A DNA stretch of 64,000 bases. Source: Ferrovibrio sp. (lineage in GTDB: Bacteria > Pseudomonadota > Alphaproteobacteria > Ferrovibrionales > Ferrovibrionaceae). The translations under genes and the position numbers were made by a program. The notes beneath the pieces are model-generated. The model made no database searches. It was not told where the DNA came from and saw nothing but the letters and a program-made list of their open reading frames with translations. Shown here in pieces: positions 9,437 to 18,043 of this stretch. The number at the start of each line of letters is the position of its first letter. Positions within the stretch are counted from its first letter, which is position 1. The stretch spans positions 1 through 64,000 of the forward strand of contig NZ_JAOZVR010000112.1 of assembly GCF_025869515.1 (NCBI RefSeq). The letters are read 5' to 3'.

Positions 9437-10495
9437 ATGGAGTTCCGTCGCTTAGGCCGCACCGACATGCAGGTCAGCCTGATTTGTCTCGGAACCATGA
9501 CCTGGGGCGAACAGAACACCGAGGCCGAAGCCCATGCCCAGCTCGATTACGCGCTGGACCATGGGGTTAATTTCATCGATGCCGCCGAAATGTACCCGGT
9601 GCCGCCCAAGGCAGAGACCCAGGGCCGTACCGAGCGCTACATCGGCACCTGGCTGAAGACCCGCAAGGACCGCGACAAGATCGTGCTGGCCACCAAGGTG
9701 GCCGGGCGCGGCGGCGGGCCGCGCGGCGAGTTCGACTGGCTGCGCGACGACAAGCAGCCGCCGAACCTGAGCCGCAGGCAGATTTTCGAGGCGGTCGACA
9801 AGAGCCTGCAGCGGCTGCAGACCGACTATATCGACCTCTATCAGACCCACTGGCCCGACCGCCTGACGGTCAATTTCGGCAAGGCCGAATATCCCTGGAA
9901 TGACGAAGCCGCGATCCCGATCGCCGAAACGCTCGATGCCATGGCCGAGCTGGTCAAGGCCGGCAAGATCCGCGCCATGGGCGTGTCGAACGAGACCGCC
10001 TGGGGCGTGACGCGCCATCTCAGCAGCGCCGAGGCCAACCCGGCCCTGCCGCGCGTGGCGTCGATCCAGAATCCCTACAGCCTGCTGAATCGCTGGTACG
10101 AAACCTCGCTCTCGGAAGTGACGAAGCAGGAAGGCGTCGGCCTGCTCGCCTATTCGCCGCTCGCCATGGGCGTGCTGAGCGGAAAATATCTCGGCGGCGC
10201 CAGGCCGGCCGGGGCACGTCTGAGCCTGTTCACCCGTTTTACCCGCTACAGCAACCCGCGTGTGGAGCGGGCGACCGAGCGTTATGTGGCGCTGGCGCAG
10301 CAGCACGGCCTCGATCCGTGCCAGATGGCGCTGGCCTATGTGAACAGCCGGCCGTTCGTCACCTCCAACATCATCGGCGCCACCTCGCTGGCGCAGCTCA
10401 AGGCCGATATTGACAGCATCACCGTGAAACTGTCCCAGGAGGTCATCGACGGCATTGAGGCAATTCACCGCGAGCATCCGAACCCGAGCGCCTGA
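9437..10495 (+). CDS. Aldo/keto reductase, Tas-like
   Basis: The 352-residue protein belongs to the aldo-keto reductase superfamily (TIM barrel, NADPH). Catalytic features visible are NFIDAAEMYP (Asp and Tyr), IVLATKVAG (Lys) and YIDLYQTHWPDR (His). The insert after the Tyr and the total length are typical of E. coli Tas (NADP(H)-dependent aldo-keto reductase). The substrate is not predictable. The gene has a GGGAG ribosome site and stands alone. Confidence 0.92.
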   Translation: MEFRRLGRTDMQVSLICLGTMTWGEQNTEAEAHAQLDYALDHGVNFIDAAEMYPVPPKAETQGRTERYIGTWLKTRKDRDKIVLATKVAGRGGGPRGEFDWLRDDKQPPNLSRRQIFEAVDKSLQRLQTDYIDLYQTHWPDRLTVNFGKAEYPWNDEAAIPIAETLDAMAELVKAGKIRAMGVSNETAWGVTRHLSSAEANPALPRVASIQNPYSLLNRWYETSLSEVTKQEGVGLLAYSPLAMGVLSGKYLGGARPAGARLSLFTRFTRYSNPRVERATERYVALAQQHGLDPCQMALAYVNSRPFVTSNIIGATSLAQLKADIDSITVKLSQEVIDGIEAIHREHPNPSA

Positions 10496-10545
10496 TTAAG
10501 CGTTCGATCCAGGCCGCAAGGCCACCTCCAGCGGAGGGCCCAGCC

Positions 10546-11193
10546 ATGATCCGCTTGTTCGTTGCCCTGAGATTCCCCGACGACATCCGTCGGTCGCTAG
10601 CCGCACTCTGTGCCGGCGTGCCTGGCGCCCGTTGGGCCAGACCCGACCAGTTCCACCTGACGCTCCGCTTCATCGGCGAGGTCGACGGCCGCACGGCCCG
10701 GGCGATCTCGGAAGAACTCTCCAGCGTCATCATGCCGGACTTCGACCTTGAACTGTTCGGCACCGGCACCTTCGGCGACAAGCGCCGGGCCAATACGCTC
10801 TGGGCCGGCGTGCGACCCAATCCGGCGCTCAACCGCCTGCAGGAAAAGGTCGACAATGCGATGCTGCGCGTCGGCCTGCCGCCGGACCGGCGCAAATTCA
10901 CGCCCCATGTGACGCTGGCGCGCCTCAACAATGCGCCGTTCGACCGGATCGGCGCTTTCCTGAGCCATCACGCGCTCTATGCCGGGCCGGTCTATCACTG
11001 CGACCGCTTCGTGCTCTGTTCCAGTTTCCTGTCCTCGTCGGGCGCGATCTATACCCCCGAGCATGTCTATCGCCTGGATGGCGGCATGGCCGAGGATGCC
11101 GAGCCGGACTGGATGGCTGACGAGGCCGAGGCCTGGGCCGAGGATCATGGCGACTGGGACAAGGCGGAAGCGGCGGCCTACGGCGCTGAATGA
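10546..11193 (+). CDS. thpR: RNA 2',3'-cyclic phosphodiesterase (2'-5' RNA ligase family)
   Basis: The 215-residue protein has the two HxTx motifs of the 2H phosphoesterase family, [10 protein letters not shown] and HVTLARLNN, spaced as in bacterial ThpR. ThpR opens 2',3'-cyclic phosphate ends of RNA and can ligate tRNA halves in vitro. The C-terminus extends about 30 residues beyond the usual end and is strongly acidic ([20 protein letters not shown]), which is unusual. The stop overlaps the sirtuin start (ATGA), so the two are co-translated. Confidence 0.93.
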   Translation: MIRLFVALRFPDDIRRSLAALCAGVPGARWARPDQFHLTLRFIGEVDGRTARAISEELSSVIMPDFDLELFGTGTFGDKRRANTLWAGVRPNPALNRLQEKVDNAMLRVGLPPDRRKFTPHVTLARLNNAPFDRIGAFLSHHALYAGPVYHCDRFVLCSSFLSSSGAIYTPEHVYRLDGGMAEDAEPDWMADEAEAWAEDHGDWDKAEAAAYGAE

Positions 11194-11903
11194 CGCCTCG
11201 GCCGCGCTCCATTGTCGTGCTGACCGGGGCCGGCGTCTCGGCCGAATCCGGGCTTGGCACTTTCCGCGACAAGGACGGGCTGTGGACGAAATACGACCTG
11301 CAGGATGTGGCGACGCCGGAGGGCTTCGCGCGCAATCCGGTGCTGGTGCACGACTTCTACAATGCCCGGCGCAGGAATCTGGTCGAAGCCACGCCCAACG
11401 CGGCGCATGCGGCGCTGGCTGAACTGGAGCGCCGCTTCGACGGCGACTTCCTGCTGGTGACGCAGAACGTGGACGACCTGCATGAACGTGCCGGCTCGCA
11501 GAAGCTGCTGCACATGCATGGCGAGCTGCTGAAAATCCGCTGCGAGCGCTGCGACATGGTGCGTCCCCATCGCGACGATCTCGACCTCGTCACCGCCTGC
11601 CCGGCCTGCGGCACGGCCGGCAGCCTGCGGCCGCATGTGGTGTGGTTCGGCGAAATGCCGCTGTATATGGATGCGATCGACGACGCGCTGGCGCTGTGCG
11701 ACCTGTTCGTCTCGATCGGCACTTCGGGCCAAGTCTATCCGGCGGCCGGATTTGTTGCAGATGTGCGACGCCGCGGCCAGGCCCATACGGTCGAGCTCAA
11801 CCTCGATCCGTCCGACGGTTTTTCGCTGTTCGCCGAAAAGATTTACGGTCCGGCCACGGACGTGGTGCCGGCTTTCGTGCAGCGCCTGCTCGCCACAACG
11901 TAG
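11190..11903 (+). CDS. cobB: NAD-dependent protein deacylase (sirtuin, CobB)
   Basis: The 237-residue Sir2 enzyme shows the NAD-binding [22 protein letters not shown] and the catalytic His in LLHMHGEL. Two Cys pairs, CERC and CPAC, bind structural zinc. VWFGEMP and [12 protein letters not shown] complete the class III pattern. It removes acyl groups from lysines using NAD+. Bacterial CobB-type sirtuins with Tyr and Arg in the acyl pocket are desuccinylases as well; here [10 protein letters not shown] fits that Y-x-x-R pattern. It overlaps thpR by 4 bp. Confidence 0.95.
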   Translation: MTPRPRSIVVLTGAGVSAESGLGTFRDKDGLWTKYDLQDVATPEGFARNPVLVHDFYNARRRNLVEATPNAAHAALAELERRFDGDFLLVTQNVDDLHERAGSQKLLHMHGELLKIRCERCDMVRPHRDDLDLVTACPACGTAGSLRPHVVWFGEMPLYMDAIDDALALCDLFVSIGTSGQVYPAAGFVADVRRRGQAHTVELNLDPSDGFSLFAEKIYGPATDVVPAFVQRLLATT

Positions 11904-11930
11904 CCGTGTTGCGCTGAATCAAGGACGGGC

Positions 11931-11995
11931 TTTGCCTCTTGTGTTGCAATTCGCGTGTCCGGATTGCGGACATAGATTTTTTCGAGGAGGCAAGA
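11931..11995 (+). promoter_or_regulatory. Possible RNA thermometer in the hsp20 leader
   Basis: TTGCCTC at 11932-11938 is exactly complementary to GAGGCAA at 11987-11993, which includes the end of the GAGGAGG ribosome-binding site. The pairing extends with wobble pairs on both sides. Between the arms GTCCG (11957-11961) pairs with CGGAC (11967-11971). Such a fold would hide the ribosome site at low temperature, as ROSE-type elements do for alphaproteobacterial small heat-shock genes. The pairing is seen directly; the function, and whether the transcript starts upstream of 11931, is inferred. Confidence 0.45.
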
Positions 11996-12475
11996 ATGGA
12001 TTTCAAATCCCTGATGCCGTTCGGACGGACGCCGGCCGACGGCGATAACACCTTTGGCGCCCTGCAGCGCGAGATCAATCGCATGTTCGACGATGTCTGG
12101 CGCGGCCATCATCTGCCGGCCGCCTTCGGCGGCAATGGCTTCCTGGCGCCGCGTGTCGATGTCAAGGAAACCCCGACCGGTCTCGAAGTCACCGCCGAAC
12201 TGCCCGGGGTGGACGAGAAGGAAATCAATGTCGAACTGGCGGACGACACGCTCACCATCAAGGGCGAGAAGAAGCTGGAAAAGGACGAGAAGAAGGACAA
12301 TTTCCATGTCATGGAACGGTCCTACGGCATGTTCCAGCGCGTCATCCCGCTGCCCTTCGCGCCGAAACCCGATGCGGTGAAGGCGGAATTCGCCAAGGGC
12401 GTGCTGAAGGTCAGCCTGGTGCGGCCGCCAGAGGCGGAGGCCAAGACGCAGAAGATCGCCGTCGAGGCAAAATAG
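11996..12475 (+). CDS. Hsp20/alpha-crystallin small heat-shock protein
   Basis: The 159-residue chaperone starts at the ATG following GAGGAGG. The N-terminus MDFKSLMPFGR resembles IbpA-like class A proteins. The alpha-crystallin domain runs from APRVDVKETPTGLEVTAELP to the end, with PGVDEKEINVEL and GVLKVSLVRP (the conserved A/G-x-L-x-hydrophobic-x-hydrophobic-x-x-P motif). The tail holds a single I-x-V-type motif (KIAVEAK) for oligomer contacts. It holds unfolding proteins in a refoldable state. The leader can hide the ribosome site (see the element just upstream). Confidence 0.95.
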   Translation: MDFKSLMPFGRTPADGDNTFGALQREINRMFDDVWRGHHLPAAFGGNGFLAPRVDVKETPTGLEVTAELPGVDEKEINVELADDTLTIKGEKKLEKDEKKDNFHVMERSYGMFQRVIPLPFAPKPDAVKAEFAKGVLKVSLVRPPEAEAKTQKIAVEAK

Positions 12476-12483
12476 GCTGCAGA

Positions 12484-12524
12484 GGCATGAAGAGACGGCC
12501 ATCCCTGCGATGGCCGTTCATGCC
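12484..12524. terminator. Stem-loop between convergent hsp20 and zincin genes
   Basis: ACGGCCATC (12495-12503) and GATGGCCGT (12509-12517) form a 9-bp stem with a 5-base loop. An outer GGCATGA/TCATGCC pair (12484-12490, 12518-12524) extends it on a one-sided bulge. It sits between two convergent stops and could end both transcripts, but neither side has a T-run, so a classic intrinsic terminator is not certain. Confidence 0.5.
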
Positions 12525-12541
12525 GTTGCACAGCCGCAAGA

Positions 12542-12943
12542 TCACTCGATGCCGGCCTCGATCCGCTCCATGTCGTCGTCCGACAGGCCGATATGATGGC
12601 CGATCTCGTGGATCAGCACATGGCGCACCACGCGGCGTAAGGATTCGCCGCTTTCGCACCAGTAATCCAGCAGCGGCCGACGGTAGAGAAACACCATCGC
12701 CGGCAGCGTGCCGGTCTCGCCGCGCTGTTCGGCCAGGAAACTGCCGCCCTGATACAGGCCGAGCAGATCGAAGGGCGTCTCGCAGCCCATTTCCTCCAGC
12801 GTCTCGTCATCGGCGAAGTCGGCCACCTGGATCGGCACGCCGTCGATATAGCGGCCCAGCGCCGGGCGCAGGCGGTTCAGCTCGGCCTCGCCGATGGCGG
12901 CAAGATCGTCCAGACTGGGGGCGGTGCGGTCGGCGGAAGTCAT
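12542..12943 (-). CDS. Minimal metallopeptidase family protein (zincin-like)
   Basis: The 133-residue protein carries HEIGHHIGLSDDD near its C-terminus, the HExxHxxGxxD zinc site of the PF06262 zincin-like family. FLYRRPLLD and VRHVLIHEIGHH are typical of these small cytoplasmic proteins, whose substrates are unknown. I chose the ATG at 12943 (MTSADRTAPSLDDL); the longer frame to 13108 would extend into the phhB region and encodes Arg/Pro-rich sequence typical of non-coding read-through. It converges on hsp20. Confidence 0.87.
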   Translation of the reverse strand: MTSADRTAPSLDDLAAIGEAELNRLRPALGRYIDGVPIQVADFADDETLEEMGCETPFDLLGLYQGGSFLAEQRGETGTLPAMVFLYRRPLLDYWCESGESLRRVVRHVLIHEIGHHIGLSDDDMERIEAGIE

Positions 12944-13065
12944 GCGGCAGATGGTCTCAAGCGGCGGCGGCTGGTTGAAGCGGCGATGCCTGCGCGCTAG
13001 CTTGCGCGGCATCGGGATGCCGGGATGATCACGGCTCTGTGATTGCGCGGCGTGAGGAGGATGAC

Positions 13066-13380
13066 ATGGCCATCGCGAAACTGGAAGGCGCCGCCCGCCA
13101 GGCCGCATTGCAGTCCCTGCCGGGCTGGCAGGAAGCCACGGGCCGCGATGCCATCGCGAAGACCTTCCTGTTCGCCGATTTCAATGCCGCTTTCGGCTTC
13201 ATGACGCGCGTCGCGCTGGAAGCCGAGAAGGCCGATCACCATCCCGAATGGTTCAATGTCTACAACCGCGTCGAGATCACGCTCACCACGCATGATGCGA
13301 ACGGCCTGAGCGAGCGCGATGTGAAACTGGCGACCTTCATCGAGGCCGCTGCGGCGGCACTCGGCGGCAAAGGAAAGTAA
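13066..13380 (+). CDS. phhB: 4a-hydroxytetrahydrobiopterin dehydratase
   Basis: The 104-residue protein starts at the ATG after GAGGAGG. It has the PCD/DCoH signature: [20 protein letters not shown] followed by [22 protein letters not shown]. The two adjacent His and the downstream His are the catalytic residues. It recycles the pterin cofactor of aromatic amino acid hydroxylases, although no phenylalanine hydroxylase gene is in the window; many bacteria carry it alone. It is followed 3 bp later by the SCO gene and is probably co-transcribed with it. Confidence 0.95.
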   Translation: MAIAKLEGAARQAALQSLPGWQEATGRDAIAKTFLFADFNAAFGFMTRVALEAEKADHHPEWFNVYNRVEITLTTHDANGLSERDVKLATFIEAAAAALGGKGK

Positions 13381-13383
13381 ATC

Positions 13384-14007
13384 ATGAGCGCAGCCTCGCG
13401 CGGTCTCAAACGCGGCCTGATCCTGGCCGCCATCGTCGCTTTGTTCGGTGTCATCGGCTATCTCGCCGTGCCGCAGCTGCTGCCGCAACGGGGCGACGGC
13501 GGCGAAACCGCCGGCAGCGGCGTGGTTTCGATCGGCGGGCCGTTCAGCCTGACCGACCAGGATGGCCGTATCGTCAGCGACAAGGATTTCGCCGGCAAGC
13601 TGATGCTGGTCTATTTCGGCTTCACCAACTGCCCCGATATCTGCCCCACCGGCCTGCAGACCATCGCGCTGGCGATGGACGAGCTGGGCGCCGATGCCGC
13701 GAAAGTGCAGCCGATCCTGATCACGGTCGATCCCGAACGCGACACGCCGCCGGTGATGAAGGAATATGTGCAGGCTTTCCATGAGCGTCTGGTCGGCCTG
13801 ACCGGCACGCCGGAGCAGATCGCCGCCGTGGCCAAGGCCTACCGGGTCTATTACCAGAAGGTGACGCTGAAGGAGTCCAGCCTGGGCTACTCGGTCGATC
13901 ATTCCGGCTTCATCTATCTGATGGACGGCAAGGGGCAGTATCTCAGCCATTTCCGCCATGATGCGACGCCGGATCAGATGGTGCAGAAAATCCGCGCCCG
14001 CCTCTAA
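13384..14007 (+). CDS. SCO1/SenC family copper-binding thioredoxin-fold protein
   Basis: The 207-residue protein has an N-terminal membrane anchor (residues about 10-32). Its thioredoxin-like domain bears the copper site YFGFTNCPDICPTGL (CxxxC) and the distant His in SVDHSGFIYLMD. SCO proteins deliver copper to, or reduce, the CuA centre of cytochrome c oxidase in the periplasm. ITVDPERDTP is the usual family loop. No oxidase genes are nearby. It appears translationally linked to phhB. Confidence 0.94.
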   Translation: MSAASRGLKRGLILAAIVALFGVIGYLAVPQLLPQRGDGGETAGSGVVSIGGPFSLTDQDGRIVSDKDFAGKLMLVYFGFTNCPDICPTGLQTIALAMDELGADAAKVQPILITVDPERDTPPVMKEYVQAFHERLVGLTGTPEQIAAVAKAYRVYYQKVTLKESSLGYSVDHSGFIYLMDGKGQYLSHFRHDATPDQMVQKIRARL

Positions 14008-14036
14008 GACTCTGAATATTATAGATAACATAACAA

Positions 14037-14060
14037 TTGCACGCATATGTTGCAGTGCAA
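14037..14060. promoter_or_regulatory. TGC-rich palindromic site upstream of phaZ (PhaR-like operator candidate)
   Basis: TTGCAGTGCAA at 14050-14060 is a perfect 11-base palindrome about a central G. TTGCAC at 14037-14042 pairs with GTGCAA at 14055-14060 as a second, wider inverted repeat. The site lies in an A/T-rich patch 150 bp upstream of the PHB depolymerase start. Alphaproteobacterial PhaR binds TGC-rich inverted repeats near PHB genes, so this is a candidate operator by resemblance only. Confidence 0.4.
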
Positions 14061-14212
14061 AATAAATCGTGCGGCCACGGATCAGGAGGCGTACACTGTC
14101 GTCTCGTTATCCGGACAGGCACGATTCTCTAACAGGTTTGTCCGATCCTTGTTTCGCGGCCGCCGCCCAGGATCGTTTCCCGGGCCGCGTTCCAGCAGAA
14201 GGGTGGGACCTG

Positions 14213-15457
14213 ATGCTCTACTCGCTTTACGAATTCCATCATGCCGCCCTGCGGCCGGTCCGCGCCATGGTCGAAGCACAGACCCGGGCGCTCAAGCTGC
14301 CCTATCTGCCGATGAACTACACGGCGGCGGCGCGCACGCTGGCCGCCGGCCTGGAAGTCTTCAGCAATATCACCCGCCGCTATCCCAAGCCCGCCTTCGG
14401 CCTTGCCACCACCATGGTCGACGGCACTCCGCGCAAGGTCACCGAGCATGACGTGCTCAGCCTGCCGTTCTGCAATCTGAAGCATTTCGAGCGCGAAGGC
14501 TGCGATGGCCGCAACGACCCCAGGCTGCTGATCGTCGCGCCGATGTCGGGCCACTATGCCACGCTGCTGCGCGGCACGGTGGAAGCGATGCTGCCCAATC
14601 ACGAAGTCTATATCACCGACTGGATCGATGCGCGCGACGTGCCGCTGCGTCTGGGCAAGTTCGATCTCGACGACTACATCGACTATATCCGCGAATTCTT
14701 CGTCACGCTCGGTCCCGGCGCGCATGTCATGGGCGTGTGCCAGCCCTCGGTGCCGGTGCTGGCCGCCGTCGCCATGATGTCGGCCGAGAATGACGCGCAT
14801 GTGCCGCGTTCGATGACCCTGATGGGCGGCCCGATCGATACCCGCATCAGCCCCACGGTGCCCAACAATCTGGCGCAGGAACATTCCATCGAATGGTTCG
14901 AGCACAGCGTGATCAACCACGTACCGCTGCCGCATGCCGGCTTCATGCGGCAGGTCTATCCCGGATTCATCCAGCTCACCGGCTTCATGACCATGAATCT
15001 GGACCGCCATGTCGGCGCCCATGTCCGCCTGTTCCATCACCTGATCAAGGGCGATGGCGACAGCGCCAGGGCGCATACCGATTTCTACGACGAGTATCTG
15101 GCGGTGATGGATCTGCCGGCCGAATACTACCTGCAGACCGTGAAGACCGTATTCCAGGATCATGCCCTGCCGCGCGGCACCATGACCTGCCGCGGCGAGA
15201 AGGTGGAGACCGCGGCGATCCGCAGGACCGCCCTGCTCACCGTGGAAGGCGAGAAGGACGATATCTCCGGCGTCGGCCAGACCATGGCGGCGCATGATCT
15301 CTGTCCGAATATCCCCCAGGCCATGCGCGGCCATTATCTGCAGGCCGGCGTCGGCCATTACGGTGTGTTCAACGGCCGCCGCTGGCGCGAGGAAATCGCC
15401 CCGCGCGTCACCGCCTTCATCCGCCAGCATGACGCCTCGGCGCCCCGCCGGCGCTAA
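14213..15457 (+). CDS. phaZ: Intracellular polyhydroxyalkanoate (PHB) depolymerase
   Basis: I chose the ATG at 14213 ([15 protein letters not shown]), which matches the usual N-terminus of alphaproteobacterial PhaZ; the longer frame to 14069 is Arg-rich and unlikely. The 414-residue protein has an alpha/beta-hydrolase fold with a cysteine nucleophile in GVCQPSVP (Cys176), as in Ralstonia PhaZ1, in place of a serine lipase box. The catalytic His is probably in AGVGHYGVF near the C-terminus. It degrades stored PHB granules. A TGC-rich palindrome lies upstream. No PHB synthase or phasin gene is in the window. Confidence 0.94.
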   Translation: MLYSLYEFHHAALRPVRAMVEAQTRALKLPYLPMNYTAAARTLAAGLEVFSNITRRYPKPAFGLATTMVDGTPRKVTEHDVLSLPFCNLKHFEREGCDGRNDPRLLIVAPMSGHYATLLRGTVEAMLPNHEVYITDWIDARDVPLRLGKFDLDDYIDYIREFFVTLGPGAHVMGVCQPSVPVLAAVAMMSAENDAHVPRSMTLMGGPIDTRISPTVPNNLAQEHSIEWFEHSVINHVPLPHAGFMRQVYPGFIQLTGFMTMNLDRHVGAHVRLFHHLIKGDGDSARAHTDFYDEYLAVMDLPAEYYLQTVKTVFQDHALPRGTMTCRGEKVETAAIRRTALLTVEGEKDDISGVGQTMAAHDLCPNIPQAMRGHYLQAGVGHYGVFNGRRWREEIAPRVTAFIRQHDASAPRRR

Positions 15458-15507
15458 GCTCCCGCTGCCGTCTTTATAGCCGCGCCGTTCCGGCGTACTC
15501 TGTCGCC

Positions 15508-15978
15508 ATGCCCCGCAGCCTGCCCTTCTGGCGCCGCAAGCGCCTCGATCAGATGACCCCGTCCGAATGGGAGTCGCTCTGCGACGGCTGCGGCAAATGC
15601 TGCCTCTACCGCCTCGAAGACCAGGATACCGGCGCACTGGAGCAGACCAACGTGGCCTGCAAGCTGCTGAACTGCGCCACCGGCCAGTGCAGCAATTACC
15701 CAAAACGCAAGAAACTCGTCCCCGACTGCATCCAGCTGACGCCCGGCAAGGTGCAGAAGATGAACTGGCTGCCGGCCACCTGCGGGTATCGCCTGGTGGC
15801 GCAGGGCAGGGACCTCTACTGGTGGCATCCGCTGAAAAGCGGCAGCCGCGAGACCGTGCACCAGGCCGGCATCTCGGTGGCCGGCCGCTGCATCTCCGAA
15901 AAGGAGGCCGGCGAGCTGGAAGACCATGTCGTCTACTGGCTCGACGACAAGGGGCCGCCCAAACCCAAAAAACGATAG
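15508..15978 (+). CDS. YcgN family cysteine-cluster protein (UPF0260)
   Basis: The 156-residue protein has the zinc or iron chelating Cys cluster CDGCGKCC near residues 28-35. Further conserved Cys lie in ACKLLNC, GQCSNY and VPDCIQL, with PATCGYRL and the C-terminal WHPLKSG as in E. coli YcgN. The molecular function of the family is unknown. It follows phaZ by 50 bp, and its 3' end runs into a short tandem repeat. Confidence 0.93.
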   Translation: MPRSLPFWRRKRLDQMTPSEWESLCDGCGKCCLYRLEDQDTGALEQTNVACKLLNCATGQCSNYPKRKKLVPDCIQLTPGKVQKMNWLPATCGYRLVAQGRDLYWWHPLKSGSRETVHQAGISVAGRCISEKEAGELEDHVVYWLDDKGPPKPKKR

Positions 15979-15979
15979 G

Positions 15980-16011
15980 CCGAAGAAACGCTCAGCCGAA
16001 GAAACGCTCAG
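15980..16011 (+). repeat. Tandem duplication of a 16-bp unit
   Basis: CCGAAGAAACGCTCAG occurs twice head to tail (15980-15995 and 15996-16011), two bases after the YcgN stop. It looks like a recent slippage duplication in the spacer before the small exported protein. A second, imperfect short duplication (CCCAAATGGTGT / CCCAAATGGGTGT) lies at about 16090-16115. Confidence 0.85.
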
Positions 16012-16114
16012 TCTGGGGGAACGGCCGCCGCCGGCCGGCGTTGTTCTGGCAGTGCCGTTTTCGTCAGGTGGGTGTCCCAGGTGGATATCCCAAATGGTGT
16101 CCCAAATGGGTGTC

Positions 16115-16417
16115 ATGGTGTTCCGTTCATCTCCGGTTTCCCGTTCAGCGCAGGTCTTGCTGATGGCCGTGGCTCTGCTGCTGCCGGTTTTTGCCGTCTC
16201 GGCGCAGATCGCGCCGCAGACCGACGCCGACCGCATCCAGGCCGAAACCCGTCGCGTCGAGCAGGAGCGCGAGCAGCGTTTCCTGGAGCAGCAGCGCGAG
16301 CGCCGTGGCGAGGCCGAACGCCAGGACCAGCGCCGGCAGCAGGAGCTGCGCCTGCAGGAGCGCACGCCGCCGTCGTCGCGGCCGACGCCGCTGATCCAGC
16401 AGCGCAAGCCTGACTAG
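16115..16417 (+). CDS. Small exported Gln/Arg/Glu-rich coiled-coil protein, unknown function
   Basis: The likely start is the ATG at 16115; the frame stays open upstream to 15926 but reads over YcgN and a tandem repeat. The 100-residue product has a convincing signal peptide (MVFRSSPVSRSAQ, then a Leu/Val core, cut after AVSA). The mature part is highly charged and helical (VEQEREQRFLEQQRERRGEA) and ends TPLIQQRKPD. This composition recalls the N-terminal helix of two-partner-secretion outer-membrane transporters, but no barrel follows, so it may be a remnant or a free-standing periplasmic protein. No strong ribosome site is visible. Confidence 0.5.
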   Translation: MVFRSSPVSRSAQVLLMAVALLLPVFAVSAQIAPQTDADRIQAETRRVEQEREQRFLEQQRERRGEAERQDQRRQQELRLQERTPPSSRPTPLIQQRKPD

Positions 16418-16590
16418 ATAGGCCTGACGAGATAGACCTGTGACGCAGCGGCAGATGCCGGTCCATGGCGGGCCCGCTGCTGACCCCCGCTGCTGGCCCC
16501 GGCACTGGTACTGGCACCGGCTTCCCCGCTAATCTGCCCGGTATCTGCGATACACGGCCCTGCCGGGCCAAGAGAAGTTCGGGGGTGTTC

Positions 16591-17103
16591 ATGTTCAGCC
16601 TGCCAGCCATCGATGCCGATCTCGCGGCCCGCTTCCGGGCGGTGAAGCTGCTGTCGCTCGATCTCGACGGCACGCTGACCGACGGTGGGCTTTATTATGC
16701 CGAGGACGGCAGCGAGCTGCGCAAATACCATGTGCAGGACGGCTTCGGCATCCTGCTGGTGAAAGACGCCGGCATCGAGGTGGCGCTGATCACCCGCAGC
16801 GACACGCCGGCGATCCAGAAGCGCATCGACCGCCTGAAAATCCGTTTCGGCCTGATGGGCATTTACGAGAAGCTGCCCCGGCTGAAAGAGATCTGCGCCG
16901 AGCTTGGCATCGGCCTCAACGAGGTCTGCCATGTGGCCGACGACGTCAACGACCTTGATGTCATGGGCGCGGTCGGTCTGCCGGTTGCCGTGTCGAATGC
17001 GCGTCCGGCGGTGAAAAATGCCGCGGCCTATATCACCGAGGCCGCCGGCGGCGCCGGCGCGGTGCGCGAGGTCTGCGACCTGCTGCTCGAACACAAAGTC
17101 TGA
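16591..17103 (+). CDS. kdsC: KdsC-family HAD phosphatase (Kdo-8-phosphate phosphatase)
   Basis: The 170-residue protein has HAD motif I LSLDLDGTLTDGGL, motif II ALITRSDTP, and motif III/IV VADDVNDLDVM. No cap domain is present, as expected for the tetrameric C0 KdsC class. RKYHVQDGFGI is the usual KdsC substrate loop. It likely removes phosphate from 3-deoxy-D-manno-octulosonate 8-phosphate for lipopolysaccharide. The Kdo transferase waaA lies two genes away on the other strand, which supports this. The ATG at 16591 (MFSLPAIDAD) was chosen over an upstream frame of Gly/Thr/Pro repeats. A related NeuA-linked or sugar-phosphate phosphatase is possible. Confidence 0.85.
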   Translation: MFSLPAIDADLAARFRAVKLLSLDLDGTLTDGGLYYAEDGSELRKYHVQDGFGILLVKDAGIEVALITRSDTPAIQKRIDRLKIRFGLMGIYEKLPRLKEICAELGIGLNEVCHVADDVNDLDVMGAVGLPVAVSNARPAVKNAAAYITEAAGGAGAVREVCDLLLEHKV

Positions 17104-17126
17104 TCGCACAAAAAAGGAGAAGTATC

Positions 17127-18032
17127 ATGGCCATCGATTTCCAGGGCCGCGTTGCCATTGTCACCGGGGCAGGCGCCGGCCTCGGCCGCAGCCACGCGCT
17201 GCTGCTGGCCGGTCGCGGCGCCAAGGTGGTGGTCAACGATCTGGGTGGCGCGGTGGACGGCACCGGCGGTTCGTCCAGGGCGGCCGATGCCGTGGTGGCC
17301 GAGATCAAGGCGAAGGGCGGCGAGGCGGTGGCGAATCACGACAGCGTCTCCGACGTCGCCGCCGCCGCCAATATCGTCCGAACCGCGATGGAGGCCTTCG
17401 GCCGCGTCGATATCCTGGTCAACAATGCCGGCATCCTGCGCGACAAGAGTTTCGCCAAGATGGAGATCGCCGATTTCGATACCGTCGTCGACGTGCATTT
17501 CCTCGGTTCGGCCTATGTCACCAAGGCGGCCTGGCCGATCATGCAGCAGCAGCAATACGGCCGTATCGTCATGACCTCGTCGAATTCCGGCCTCTACGGC
17601 AATTTCGGCCAGTCGAACTATGCCGGCGCCAAGATGGCGGTGGTCGGGCTGATGAATTCGCTCAAGCAGGAAGGCGCCAAATACGGCATCCTGGTCAACA
17701 CCATTGCGCCGGTGGCCGCCACCCGCATGACCGAGGCGCTGCTGCCGCCGCAGCTGCTGCCGCATCTCAAGCCGGAATACGTCTCGCAGGCCGTGGCCTA
17801 TCTCTGTTCGGAGGGCTGCACCGCCACCGGCGACATCATCTCGGCCGGCGCCGGTTTCTACGCCAAGATGCAGGTCATGGAATCGCAGGGCATGTTCTTC
17901 GGCGTCGATGCGAAGGTCACGGTCGAGGATTTCGCCGCCAACTACGCGAAGATCACCGACATGTCGAAGCCGCAGCATTTCGGCTCGTCGATGGAAGAAG
18001 TCGGCCATATCGCCAAGCCCTTTGTGGGCTGA
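17127..18032 (+). CDS. SDR family oxidoreductase, MFE-2-type 3-hydroxyacyl-CoA dehydrogenase-like
   Basis: The 301-residue protein has the NAD(P)-binding TGAGAGLGRSHAL, NDLGGAVDGTG, NNAGILRD, the catalytic Ser in TSSNSGLYG and YAGAKMAVVG (Tyr-x-x-x-Lys). The VNDLGGxxDGxG stretch and length are typical of the dehydrogenase domain of peroxisomal multifunctional enzyme 2 and its free-standing bacterial homologues. It probably oxidises 3-hydroxyacyl-CoA or a related substrate. A GGAG site precedes the ATG. The gene sits between the two Kdo genes and just upstream of an enoyl-CoA hydratase. Confidence 0.9.
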   Translation: MAIDFQGRVAIVTGAGAGLGRSHALLLAGRGAKVVVNDLGGAVDGTGGSSRAADAVVAEIKAKGGEAVANHDSVSDVAAAANIVRTAMEAFGRVDILVNNAGILRDKSFAKMEIADFDTVVDVHFLGSAYVTKAAWPIMQQQQYGRIVMTSSNSGLYGNFGQSNYAGAKMAVVGLMNSLKQEGAKYGILVNTIAPVAATRMTEALLPPQLLPHLKPEYVSQAVAYLCSEGCTATGDIISAGAGFYAKMQVMESQGMFFGVDAKVTVEDFAANYAKITDMSKPQHFGSSMEEVGHIAKPFVG

Positions 18033-18043
18033 CTTTTCGCGGA

